Shown here: in pieces, positions 32,492 to 40,191 of the stretch
How the letters are laid out: each line of letters opens with the position of its first letter
Position numbering within the stretch: the stretch's first letter is position 1
Assembly (NCBI RefSeq): GCF_009862785.1
Contig: NZ_WWHU01000001.1
Location: forward strand, 4,774,001 to 4,838,000
Source: Gordonia sp. SID5947
Lineage (GTDB): Bacteria; Actinomycetota; Actinomycetes; Mycobacteriales; Mycobacteriaceae
Direction of reading: 5' to 3'
Length of the DNA: 64,000 bases
Notes under the pieces: model-generated
Databases searched by the model: none
What the model saw: only the letters and a program-made list of their open reading frames with translations
What the model was told of the DNA's origin: nothing
Program-made: the position numbers and the translations under genes

Positions 32492-33349
32492 ATGTTCACC
32501 GTCAGCGTGGTGATCCCGGTGTACAACGAAGAAGACGTCATCGAGGCATGCCTGGAACACATTGCAGCCCAGACCCGTGCACCGGATGAGTGCATCGTCG
32601 TCGACAACAACTGCACCGACCGGACGATCGCCGTCGCCGAGTCGTTCGCCGATCGGTTGCCCATCCGCATCGTGACGGCACCGCGACAGGGCGTAGTGTG
32701 GGCCCGCGATGCCGGTTTCGACGCGTCCTCAGCCGACATCATCGGTCGGATCGACGCGGACACGCGGCTGGATCCGAACTGGTGCAAAGCACTCGCCGAG
32801 TTCATGACCGCACGCCCAGATGTCGCCGCCGTCACCGGCTTCGACTACCTGTACGACGTCCCGCGCCAGGACCGCTTGGAGAATCGGCAGCGGCGCAACG
32901 CCGCACGCTTCGCAGAGGGCCGAGAAGCGTTCACGCTGGCGGGCAACAACATGGCGATTCGCCGTACCGCGTGGGAATCGGTGCGGTCGCAGGTGCCGAA
33001 CCTTCCCGGGACCCACGAAGACATCGATCTGTACTTCACCCTGTGCGAGGCCGACGCGGTCGTGTGGGTGGTGCCGGGAATGCTGGCCGCCGTGTCGCCG
33101 CGCCGATTCCGATTGAGCCCATGGGCCAATCGAGAGTATCGGGCCGCGGCCGTGCGGACCACCAAGCTGCATGGTCGGCGTCGGCAGGCGGTGTTCATGG
33201 TCGCGCAGTCACCGCTGCTGTACACGTCCCTGCTCATCTGGTGGGTGCGGGTGAAGCCCTTCGATCCCGAGACGCGGACGTGGCGACCATGGCGACTCTT
33301 TGCGCGCGAGGACAAGCGGAAGTCGCCGATGACCACCGACCAGGACTGA
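32492..33349 (+). CDS. Family 2 glycosyltransferase
   Basis: 285-aa GT-A fold glycosyltransferase. The start VSVVIPVYNEEDVIEACLEHIAAQT and VVDNNCTDRT are the nucleotide-sugar binding strands. RIDADTRLDPNW supplies the DxD-type metal/nucleotide motif near residue 90. NMAIRRTAW and HEDIDLYFTL match the acceptor/base region (ED). A weakly hydrophobic stretch near residues 240-255 (SPLLYTSLLIWWV) may touch the membrane. GGAGGAG precedes the ATG at 32492; the open frame extends further upstream but that part is antisense to pirin. Donor, acceptor and product are unknown; cell-envelope glycan or glycolipid synthesis is likely (inference). Confidence 0.9.
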   Translation: MFTVSVVIPVYNEEDVIEACLEHIAAQTRAPDECIVVDNNCTDRTIAVAESFADRLPIRIVTAPRQGVVWARDAGFDASSADIIGRIDADTRLDPNWCKALAEFMTARPDVAAVTGFDYLYDVPRQDRLENRQRRNAARFAEGREAFTLAGNNMAIRRTAWESVRSQVPNLPGTHEDIDLYFTLCEADAVVWVVPGMLAAVSPRRFRLSPWANREYRAAAVRTTKLHGRRRQAVFMVAQSPLLYTSLLIWWVRVKPFDPETRTWRPWRLFAREDKRKSPMTTDQD

Positions 33350-33361
33350 CGCCGTCAGCCG

Positions 33362-34378
33362 TCAGGATGCCAGGTCGCGCGCGATCTTCGGCCAGGTCCG
33401 GCGAAGGTCGTCCTGCCAGTAGCCCCAGGAATGGGTGCCATTGGGTCGCACGCTGACGTCCGCGGGGATGTGGAGGTCCGAGAGACGCCGCTGCATCTGG
33501 CTGGTGCACTGTCCGACGGCAGCCTCGAGGACCCCGCCGACCATGGTCTGGTTGGCCAGCCACGCGGCGTCACCCTTGACCGAGGGATCGTTCAGCGTCT
33601 CGTGCGGGCCGGGGAGCCCGTTGCCACTGGTCATGTAGATCTTGGTCCCCCGCAGCTTCTCGGCATTGAGGTAGGGATCGTTCGCGCGCCACACCGGACC
33701 ACCGGGCGGCCCCCACATGCTGGTGACCTTGCGGGTGCTGAAGCTCTCGACGACGATCCGGACGTAGGCCTCACCGAGCGGATCGGTGGTGCGGGCACAT
33801 CCGCTGAACGCGCCGACGGCGCGATAGAGCTTCGGTGCGGCGATCGCCAGGTTCAACACCGACGTGCCCGACATCGAGATGCCGCCGATGGCGTTGCGTC
33901 CGGTGGTCGAGTAATGCTCGTCGATGAGCGGGGGCAGTTCCTTCGTCAGGAAGGTCTGCCATTTGACGCGTCCGAGTTCGGGGTCGTTGTGCAGCCAGTC
34001 GGTGTAATACGAGGCGGCACCCCCGACCGGCGTCACGACATAGGCCTTCTTGTCGGCGAAGTACTTCTTGTAATCCGTGCGAGCCGCCCACGTCGCCCCG
34101 TCCTCGCCGCCGCCTGCACCGTTGAGGAGGTAGAAGACCGGAGACGGTGTGCTGCGGTCACGCGGGGTGAGCACCTCCACCGGGAAGCTCTTTCCCATCG
34201 CGGCCGAATACACCGTCAAGGTGTCCTGCTGCGGACCGTCGTGGACAACCTTCACGATCCGCGACGTCGCAGGCGCGGCCTTGGCGATGCCGGCCGCGGA
34301 GAGCAGTGCTGCCACCGAGCCGACGACGATCAACAGAACCATCATCGGGCGCCTGATGGGGCTCACAGTGCGATTCAC
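33362..34378 (-). CDS. Antigen-85-like mycolyltransferase/esterase (paralogue 1)
   Basis: 338-aa secreted alpha/beta-hydrolase of the antigen 85 family, enzymes that transfer mycolic acids onto trehalose and arabinogalactan. An N-terminal signal segment (MMVLLIVVGSVAALLSAAGIAKA, ~12-34) is followed by the catalytic domain: FYLLNGAGGGEDGATW, GGISMSGTS with the nucleophile Ser near residue 169, and the His of GTHSWGYWQDDL near residue 315. The GTG at 34378 has AAGGAG just upstream and gives a compact signal peptide; upstream in-frame sequence lacks such features. A close paralogue in the same orientation lies at 36.8-37.8 kb. The presence of both supports a mycolate-containing envelope. Confidence 0.9.
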   Translation of the reverse strand: MNRTVSPIRRPMMVLLIVVGSVAALLSAAGIAKAAPATSRIVKVVHDGPQQDTLTVYSAAMGKSFPVEVLTPRDRSTPSPVFYLLNGAGGGEDGATWAARTDYKKYFADKKAYVVTPVGGAASYYTDWLHNDPELGRVKWQTFLTKELPPLIDEHYSTTGRNAIGGISMSGTSVLNLAIAAPKLYRAVGAFSGCARTTDPLGEAYVRIVVESFSTRKVTSMWGPPGGPVWRANDPYLNAEKLRGTKIYMTSGNGLPGPHETLNDPSVKGDAAWLANQTMVGGVLEAAVGQCTSQMQRRLSDLHIPADVSVRPNGTHSWGYWQDDLRRTWPKIARDLAS

Positions 34379-34495
34379 TCCTTCACTCCGGGTGCGACGT
34401 CTGCCGGGAATCGACACGTCGAGGCCAGCCCACGCGTGGCGGGCGGACGAACTCACAAGATAGTCGTTCGGCGGTCGCGCTTTGTTACACCGAGG

Positions 34496-35269
34496 TCACG
34501 GAGTGGCCGAGATGACGGTCGCATCCTCGAAGGCCATCGTCACCCGGGAGACCGACGACGACATCAGTGCGTGCTTGCTCAGCTTCAGTGAACGCAACTC
34601 GTCGGCGATCGGGTGGGTGCCGAGCACGAGGTCGGCGCCGCCGATCCGGGTGCGGGTGCCCGAGGCCGAGGTGAGTCGCCACGGTGTCATCCGCAGAACG
34701 CCGTCGAGCTGGGAGTATGCGTTGAGCACGGTGTCCTGCGCGGAGTCGGGGACACGGATACCGGGCCGCACCGTCAGGTCCGCGACGAGTTGTCCGTCGG
34801 AGACGATGCGTCCGTGCTTGGTGCCCGAATCGTGGTCGACCTCGAAGTCCGCGAGGGTCTTCGGGAACCCCCAGATGCCGCGGCCTGCGGCGAGGGTGAA
34901 GTCGCCGTCGACCGGCAGATGATGGATGAGCGCACGCGCATCGCCACCGATCAGTGATCGCAGGGCCGTGATCGGCGACGACGGAGGCTGCGTCGGGTCC
35001 TCGACCAGGAAGCAGACGCCGAACTCGTTGTACGGACCGAGGTCGCCGTCGACGTAGTCGACGAACACGAGCATGCACATCGTGCGCCCGGGACGGATGC
35101 GCAGCGGACGCGGATAGGTGCCGCCGACGTCGCCACCGCCCCAGATCGCGCGTTCGACAGCAGCACTGTCCGCGGTGAAGCCGGCGACGAAGCACCGGGC
35201 ATGCCGGATCTCGACCGGCATGGTGACGGTGGTGCCCAGTACGTCGTGGGTGGATGCGGCAGAAGCCAT
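34496..35269 (-). CDS. Acetoacetate decarboxylase family protein
   Basis: 257-aa single-domain protein of the acetoacetate-decarboxylase fold. Recognisable parts are ARCFVAGFTADSAAVE near the start, VFVDYVDGDLGPYNEFGVCFLVED (~75-100), and GRGIWGFPKTLADFEVD (~137-153), which corresponds to the active-site lysine segment of the family. Classical decarboxylases have PKK there and this one has PKT: the first, Schiff-base-type lysine is kept but its lysine neighbour is lost, so the reaction may differ. GAGGAG lies 9 bp before the ATG at 35269. A KstR-like palindrome lies 40 bp upstream, suggesting a link to sterol or lipid catabolism. The substrate is unknown. Confidence 0.8.
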   Translation of the reverse strand: MASAASTHDVLGTTVTMPVEIRHARCFVAGFTADSAAVERAIWGGGDVGGTYPRPLRIRPGRTMCMLVFVDYVDGDLGPYNEFGVCFLVEDPTQPPSSPITALRSLIGGDARALIHHLPVDGDFTLAAGRGIWGFPKTLADFEVDHDSGTKHGRIVSDGQLVADLTVRPGIRVPDSAQDTVLNAYSQLDGVLRMTPWRLTSASGTRTRIGGADLVLGTHPIADELRSLKLSKHALMSSSVSRVTMAFEDATVISATP

Positions 35270-35308
35270 CGACGAGTTCTCCTCGGGATCGAGCGGAATC
35301 GGATCAAC

Positions 35309-35322
35309 TAGAACATGTTCTC
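35309..35322. promoter_or_regulatory. KstR-like palindrome upstream of the acetoacetate-decarboxylase-like gene
   Basis: TAGAACATGTTCTC contains a perfect 12-bp palindrome AGAACATGTTCT. It agrees with the KstR (cholesterol catabolism TetR repressor) consensus TNNAACNNGTTNNA at all fixed positions except the last. It sits 40 bp before the minus-strand ATG and 137 bp before the response regulator, so it more likely controls the former. Confidence 0.45.
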
Positions 35323-35458
35323 GTTTCCATGGTGCCAGGTCGACTGTCCGTGGGCCAGGGGATCGACGCAACTGCTGCGCGGTCGCCGGGTTGCACGCCG
35401 GCGCCGACGGTGCTGCCGATACCCTCGAGTGCAGAAGTGCGGACCGGGAAGGGATGCG

Positions 35459-36169
35459 ATGACACCGGATGGGCCGGCGATACTGCGGGTCGGGATGGTC
35501 GACGATCACCCTTCTCCGGTGTGGGGCATCGAACGCATCCTGGATCGGCAGCCCGACCTGGAGCTCGCCTGCTCGGCGGCCACGGTCGGCGGCCTGCTCG
35601 GGCAGGGGATCAGGGTCGACATCGTCATCCTGGATCTGCGTCTCGACGACGGGACCACACCAGGTCAGAATGTGACCCGGTTGACCGAAGCGGGGATCGG
35701 CACCGTCGTGTACACATCCGGTGAACATCCTTCGCTGCTTCGCTCGGCGGCCCGGGCCGGCACCCTCGGTGTCATCCTCAAATCGGCATCCGAACAGGAG
35801 ATCGTCGACGCCATCAGGTCGGCGGGGTCGGGCTGCGAGGTGTTGACCACCGAATGGGCGGCCGCGATCGATGCCGATCCGGAACTCGCGGCCGTCGACC
35901 TCAGCCCGCAGCTGCAGCGGGTGCTCACCCTGTATGCGTCGGGAGAGACATCCGCCGGCGTAGGGGCGGCCCTCGGGGTGACGGCGGAGACGGTCAACGA
36001 GTATCTCAAACGCATCCGCCAGAAGTACGCCGCTGCCGGGCGACCCACGCGGACGAAACTCGATCTGTTCAAGCGTGCCGTCGAGGACGGCTGGCTACCG
36101 GTTCCGGGCCGGAACTCCGCGGCCGACCGGTCGTCGCGCCGGGACGGGCCCGGTCGATTCGAGGATTGA
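35459..36169 (+). CDS. Response regulator, receiver plus LuxR-type HTH
   Basis: 236-aa two-component response regulator. The receiver domain (residues ~8-125) shows the acidic pair in VGMVDDHPS, the likely phospho-acceptor Asp in IVILDLRLDDG (~62), the Thr/Ser of YTSGE and the Lys of ILKSASE. The C-terminal domain (~150-215) is a LuxR/FixJ-like helix-turn-helix: LTLYASGETSAGVGAALGVTAETVNEYLKRIRQKYAAAGRP. No histidine kinase is adjacent, so it is an orphan in this window. Its HTH and the stretch after it (RPTRTKLDLFKRAVEDGW) closely parallel the receiver-less protein encoded next. The ATG at 35459 has an upstream GGGAAGGG. Confidence 0.9.
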   Translation: MTPDGPAILRVGMVDDHPSPVWGIERILDRQPDLELACSAATVGGLLGQGIRVDIVILDLRLDDGTTPGQNVTRLTEAGIGTVVYTSGEHPSLLRSAARAGTLGVILKSASEQEIVDAIRSAGSGCEVLTTEWAAAIDADPELAAVDLSPQLQRVLTLYASGETSAGVGAALGVTAETVNEYLKRIRQKYAAAGRPTRTKLDLFKRAVEDGWLPVPGRNSAADRSSRRDGPGRFED

Positions 36170-36380
36170 CCGGCGCATCCGAAACTGCTCGGTCGGTCAC
36201 ATCGCCGTCAGCCTGCCCGGGTGCGCACACACATGATGTCCCCAGTTCTGGGTCTAACGCTCTCGGCATCGAATGCCTAATGTTCATTACCTGTGGTGCG
36301 GTCTTGCCTGGGGGACTGGGGCGCTCCGTGGGACAACAGACCGTATTCCGCACACGGTTGCGCAGAGCGAAGGATGACCA

Positions 36381-36779
36381 GTGACCGCCATTTCCCGAGT
36401 GCCGATTCACTTGACGCGCGACGCGGCCGCCCGCCGCGGCGACAGCGGCGTCCCCGCGCCGCACGACCTCGCGGCAGATGGGGTGCGGTCGGATCGCGGG
36501 GTGGCCCGCATCTCCGACCACCGCAACTACGACGGCGCGATGACGTCACATCGACGTCCGGTGCTCTCCGCACGCGAGGTGGAGGTGCTGCTCGGGTGGC
36601 TCGCCGCCGAGTCGAAGGAAGATGCCGCTGCCGCCCTGTTCATCTCGGCGTCGACGGTCAGCACCCACCTGGCCCGGATTCGGGCGAAGTACTCCGCGGT
36701 CGGACGGGATGCGCCGACCAAGACGCACCTGCTGGCCCGGGCCCTCCAGGACGGATACACCAGCCTCGATCGCTGGTGA
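36381..36779 (+). CDS. Receiver-less LuxR-type HTH protein
   Basis: 132-aa protein with a low-complexity ~60-residue N-terminus and a C-terminal LuxR-type DNA-binding domain: LSAREVEVLLGWLAAESKEDAAAALFISASTVSTHLARIRAKYSAVGR, then DAPTKTHLLARALQDGY. The last part matches the C-terminus of the preceding response regulator, so the two look like products of one duplication in which the receiver was lost. Without a receiver it may bind DNA constitutively or heterodimerise with its neighbour (inference). GTG start at 36381 preceded by GAAGGA. The 211 bp between the two regulators hold no further gene. Confidence 0.8.
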   Translation: MTAISRVPIHLTRDAAARRGDSGVPAPHDLAADGVRSDRGVARISDHRNYDGAMTSHRRPVLSAREVEVLLGWLAAESKEDAAAALFISASTVSTHLARIRAKYSAVGRDAPTKTHLLARALQDGYTSLDRW

Positions 36780-36815
36780 CCGACCGGCGTTGCGGGCGGG
36801 TGGTGGGTCGGACCG

Positions 36816-37820
36816 TCAGCGCAGGTCGGCGGCCATCCGCGGCCAGGTCTGGTGTAGGTCGTCCTGCCAGTAACCCCACGAATGCGTCCCGTTCGGTCGT
36901 AGTTTGACGCTGGCCGGGATGTGGAGGTCGGCGAGCCGCGTCGCCATCTGCCTGGTGCACTGGTCGATCGCGGCCTCGATCAATCCGCCGAGTGCCGCCT
37001 GGTTCGCGAGGAACAGGGCATCGCCACCGACCATGGGATCGCTCAGTTGCTCATGTGGTCCCGCCAGGCCGGTGCCCGCGGTCATGTAGAGCTTGGTCCC
37101 GCGGAGCTTCTGCGCGTTGAGGTACGGGTCGTTCGCGCGCCATCCGGGCCCGTTGCGGGGGCCCCACATGTTGGTCATGTTCGCTCCGCCGCGATCCTGC
37201 ACGACGAGCCGGATGTATTCCTGCCCGAGCGGGTCGCTGGTGCGGGCGCAGCCGCTGAAGGCCGCGACGGACTTGTACAGACCGGGTGCGGCGATCGCCA
37301 GGTTCAGTACCGAGGTGCCTGCCATGGAGATCCCGGCGAGGCCGTTGCGCTTGGTGGTGTTGAACTCGGCGTCGATGAGCGGCGGGAGTTCCTTGGTGAG
37401 GAAGGTCTGCCATTTGTTGCGACCGAGCTCCGGATCGTCGCGCTGCCAGTCCGTGTAATAGGAGAAGGCGCCGCCGATCGGTGTCACCACATACGCGTTC
37501 TGGTCGGCGAAGAACTTCTTGTAGTCGGTCCGGGCATCCCACGTCGCCGAGTCCTCGCCGCCGCCTGCGCCGTTGAGGAGGTAGAGGGTGGGACTCGGGG
37601 TCTTCCGGTTGCGTGGGGTCAGCACGGTGACCGGGATGTTGCGTCCCATCGAAGCCGAGTGGACCATCAGCGTGACCTGCTGAGGATCGTCGTCGTATCG
37701 GCTGACGACCTGGGATTGCCCCGCCGCCCGGGAGATGCCGGGTACGCCGGCGACCAGTGCCGCGACGGTTGCGACCACCGTCAGGATCGCTCCCACGAGG
37801 AGGCGCTGACTTCTTCCCAC
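36816..37820 (-). CDS. Antigen-85-like mycolyltransferase/esterase (paralogue 2)
   Basis: 334-aa secreted mycolyltransferase-type alpha/beta-hydrolase, strongly similar along its whole length to the protein at 33.4-34.4 kb. A signal segment (LLVGAILTVVATVAALVAG, ~7-25) precedes LYLLNGAGGGEDSATW, GISMAGTS with the nucleophile Ser near residue 165, and GTHSWGYWQDDL with the catalytic His near 311. Two cysteines (SGCARTSDP and DQCTRQM) are shared by both paralogues and could form a disulfide. GTG 37820 is the only sensible start before the signal peptide; GGAAG stands 6 bp upstream. It is divergent from sigK. Confidence 0.9.
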   Translation of the reverse strand: MGRSQRLLVGAILTVVATVAALVAGVPGISRAAGQSQVVSRYDDDPQQVTLMVHSASMGRNIPVTVLTPRNRKTPSPTLYLLNGAGGGEDSATWDARTDYKKFFADQNAYVVTPIGGAFSYYTDWQRDDPELGRNKWQTFLTKELPPLIDAEFNTTKRNGLAGISMAGTSVLNLAIAAPGLYKSVAAFSGCARTSDPLGQEYIRLVVQDRGGANMTNMWGPRNGPGWRANDPYLNAQKLRGTKLYMTAGTGLAGPHEQLSDPMVGGDALFLANQAALGGLIEAAIDQCTRQMATRLADLHIPASVKLRPNGTHSWGYWQDDLHQTWPRMAADLR

Positions 37821-37946
37821 GATGCACTTCCGTTCTGATCCGAGCGCGTGGCTGCTCAGTCTAGGTGATGAACCCGACCGTGCTCCAGGGGCCCGAGACG
37901 CGGTGAACCCGCGCCTGATGTGTGACTCTTTGGATACCTTGGTGAG

Positions 37947-38528
37947 GTGACTTCGACAGGTGCGGACAACGACACCGATCTTCTCCGAACGCTCCTGGCC
38001 GATGCGGCGCTCGGCGACCGAGGGTCGTTCGCGCGTCTCTATGACCTCACGAGCGCTCGGATCTACGGCCTGGCCCTTCGTGTCGTGCGCGACCGCAACT
38101 ACGCCGAGGAGGTGGTTCAGGAGGCCTATCTTCAGTTCTGGCAGAAGGCAGCCGACTATCACCCGGCGCGCGGCACGGTGATCAGCTGGATGATGACGAT
38201 CGCACACCGCCGCGCCGTCGACCGGGTGCGGACCGAAGAGCTGCAGCACCGCAAGGTGGCGGAGTACGGTGCCACCAACCAGGCGCCGGCGGGAATGCCT
38301 GCGCCGCTGGAGATCGTGGTCGATCGTGAGGAGAACGACGAGCTCCGGGCGTGTCTGAACCGGCTGACCGATCTGCAACGTGACAGCATCGAGATGTCGT
38401 ATTTCAGCGGGTTGAGTTATCCGGAGGTCGCTGAGCAGACCTCGACTCCGTTGCCCACCATCAAATCCCGCATCCGGGATGGATTGCGTAAGCTGCGCAA
38501 CTGCTTGAGGAGCCAGAACGATGCCTGA
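37947..38528 (+). CDS. sigK: ECF RNA polymerase sigma factor SigK
   Basis: 193-aa extracytoplasmic-function sigma factor. Region 2 spans about residues 25-95 (FARLYDLTSARIYGLALRVV ... QEAYLQFWQKA ... GTVISWMMTIAHRRAVDRVR). Region 4 spans ~130-185 (LTDLQRDSIEMSYFSGLSYPEVAEQTSTPLPTIKSRIRDGLRKLR). It is identified as SigK because the overlapping downstream gene encodes its typical anti-sigma partner RskA. The GTG at 37947 has no properly spaced Shine-Dalgarno (GGTGAG is directly adjacent) and an in-frame stop lies 24 bp upstream, so translation may be leaderless. In mycobacteria SigK drives its own operon and secreted-protein genes. Confidence 0.93.
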   Translation: MTSTGADNDTDLLRTLLADAALGDRGSFARLYDLTSARIYGLALRVVRDRNYAEEVVQEAYLQFWQKAADYHPARGTVISWMMTIAHRRAVDRVRTEELQHRKVAEYGATNQAPAGMPAPLEIVVDREENDELRACLNRLTDLQRDSIEMSYFSGLSYPEVAEQTSTPLPTIKSRIRDGLRKLRNCLRSQNDA

Positions 38529-39363
38529 CACCGACTGGCTCGACGACCACGTCGAGCTGTTCGCCGTGGACGTCCTCACCGCAGCCGAGAACGCCCGGGT
38601 GCAACGCGAATTGGACGGGCTCTCGCCGGTGGAGCGCCGGATCTATGACGCCCGCATCGCCGATACCTGCTCGGCGATGGCCGATCTCGCGAGTACGTAT
38701 GCGCTCGATCCGCCGAATGCGCTGCGCGATCGTGTTCTCGAGACGGTCTTCGCCGCCACCGTCGACAGGCAGGCGGCGGACGCGGGCGGGGCGGTGGCCG
38801 GCGGGCCGGACGAACCGGTTCCGCCGCAGCCGGATCGGCCGGGAGCGCAACACGGCGACAACGTGGTGCCGATGGACCGACGTCGCCGGCGCCGCCGACT
38901 GGCCACCGCCGTCACCGCTGCTGCGGCCGCGGTCGTCGTGGCGCTCGGCGTCGGTGTGATCGTCGGCCGGACGACTGCTCCCGAGCCGCCCGCCTCCTCC
39001 ACGGTGGCCGAATCGGATCAGCAGGTGCTCGACGTCCTCAAGGCGCCCGACGCCCAGCTCGCCGTCGGTGACCTGCAGGACGATCGTGGCACGATGTCGG
39101 TGGTCACCTCCCGTGAGCGCAACCAGGCGGTCGCTCTGCTCCGTGACCTCCGCAATCCGATACCCGACGATCGCGAATTCCAGCTGTGGCTGGTCGGCAA
39201 GGCCGACAACCCGGTCTCGGCGGGATTGATCCCGCCGGGTGGCGCCGACTCGCCGTCGCTCGTCGAGGACCTGGACAGCTCGACGGTGCTGGCGGTGACG
39301 ATCGAACCGCGGGGCGGTTCGGCCCAGCCCACGACACCCATCCTCACCCAGATCCAGCTGTGA
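38521..39363 (+). CDS. rskA: Anti-sigma-K factor RskA
   Basis: 280-aa membrane anti-sigma factor. The cytoplasmic N-terminal domain (DDHVELFAVDVLTAAENARVQRELDGLSPVERR, residues ~8-45) binds and holds SigK. An Arg-rich stop (~119-126) precedes one transmembrane helix (~127-148, TAAAAAVVVALGVGVIVGR). The extracytoplasmic RskA domain follows (FQLWLVGKADNPVSAGLIPPGG ... VLAVTIEPRGGSAQPTTPI). It overlaps sigK by 8 bp with GAGGAG inside the sigK end, so the pair is co-expressed and probably released by regulated proteolysis, as known for the family. A bidirectional hairpin terminator follows directly. Confidence 0.95.
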   Translation: MPDTDWLDDHVELFAVDVLTAAENARVQRELDGLSPVERRIYDARIADTCSAMADLASTYALDPPNALRDRVLETVFAATVDRQAADAGGAVAGGPDEPVPPQPDRPGAQHGDNVVPMDRRRRRRRLATAVTAAAAAVVVALGVGVIVGRTTAPEPPASSTVAESDQQVLDVLKAPDAQLAVGDLQDDRGTMSVVTSRERNQAVALLRDLRNPIPDDREFQLWLVGKADNPVSAGLIPPGGADSPSLVEDLDSSTVLAVTIEPRGGSAQPTTPILTQIQL

Positions 39364-39364
39364 G

Positions 39365-39402
39365 ACATACCGTCCCGGATCAGTCGATCCGGGACGGTAT
39401 GT
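39365..39402. terminator. Bidirectional hairpin terminator between rskA and the exporter operon
   Basis: Perfect 16-bp inverted repeat (39365-39380 and 39387-39402) with a 6-base loop CAGTCG. It begins just after the rskA stop and ends 6 bp before the stop of the minus-strand permease, so it serves the two convergent transcription units. Confidence 0.88.
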
Positions 39403-39408
39403 GAGCCG

Positions 39409-40191
39409 CTATGCGGTGGACCTGCGATAGAGGATGAGCGACAACGGGATGCACACTGCCAGGATGGCGACACTGCACCCGATCGAATAGCCGACCGCAT
39501 GTTCGGCCACCCAGCCCGTGGGGGCGGGGAAGTCGGGCGGCGAGGCGTTGCCGAATTTCTGGCGGCAGGCGGTGGCGACCGCCGTGACCGGGTTCCATTC
39601 GGCGATCGGCCGCAGGAAGCCCGGCAGGCTCTGGGCCGAGATGAACGCACTCGACAGGAAGGTCACCGGGAACATCCACAGGAACCCGATACTCTGGGCC
39701 ACTTCGACATTGGGTGCTGCCAATCCGGTGACCGCACCGATCCATGCCATCGCCAGCGCGAACAGCAGCAAGACCCCGAAGGCGATGGCCGCGTCCAGCG
39801 CGCTGCCGCGCACCCGCCAGCCGATGGCGAGTCCGCAGGCCACCATCACGCCGAGTCCGAGGATCCCGAGCAGCATGTCGGAGGTGACCCGGCCCGCGAT
39901 GACGCCGAGTCGGGACATCGGCAGGGATCTGAGCCGGTCGATGATGCCGTCGGACATGTCGTTCGCCAGCCCGACGGTGGTGAAGGCGGCATTGAAGACC
40001 ACTGTCTGGGTGAAGATCCCGGCCATCAGGAACTCTCGATACGATCCGCCGCCGAAGGTCGCGCCGAAAACGTAGGCGAAGAGGAACACGAACATCAGCG
40101 GCTGGATCGTGGCACTCACCAGCAGGGTCGGGATTCGTCGGACGGTCAGGAGGTTCCGTTCGACGATGACGGCGGTGTCGGCAAACATCAC
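39409..40191 (-). CDS. ABC-2 type exporter permease (DrrB-like)
   Basis: 260-aa integral membrane protein with about six hydrophobic segments, of the ABC-2/DrrB type that exports drugs and (glyco)lipids or lipopeptides. Typical traits are the N-terminal VERNLLTVRRIPTLLVSATIQPLMFVFLFAYVFG, the conserved loop DGIIDRLRSLPMSRLGVIAGRV, and PVTFLSSAFISAQSLPGFLRPIAEWNPVTAVA near the C-terminus. It overlaps the upstream ATPase gene by 4 bp (ATGA) and closes the NRPS-mbtH-ATPase-permease operon. It most likely forms the exporter for that operon's peptide. Confidence 0.93.
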   Translation of the reverse strand: MMFADTAVIVERNLLTVRRIPTLLVSATIQPLMFVFLFAYVFGATFGGGSYREFLMAGIFTQTVVFNAAFTTVGLANDMSDGIIDRLRSLPMSRLGVIAGRVTSDMLLGILGLGVMVACGLAIGWRVRGSALDAAIAFGVLLLFALAMAWIGAVTGLAAPNVEVAQSIGFLWMFPVTFLSSAFISAQSLPGFLRPIAEWNPVTAVATACRQKFGNASPPDFPAPTGWVAEHAVGYSIGCSVAILAVCIPLSLILYRRSTA

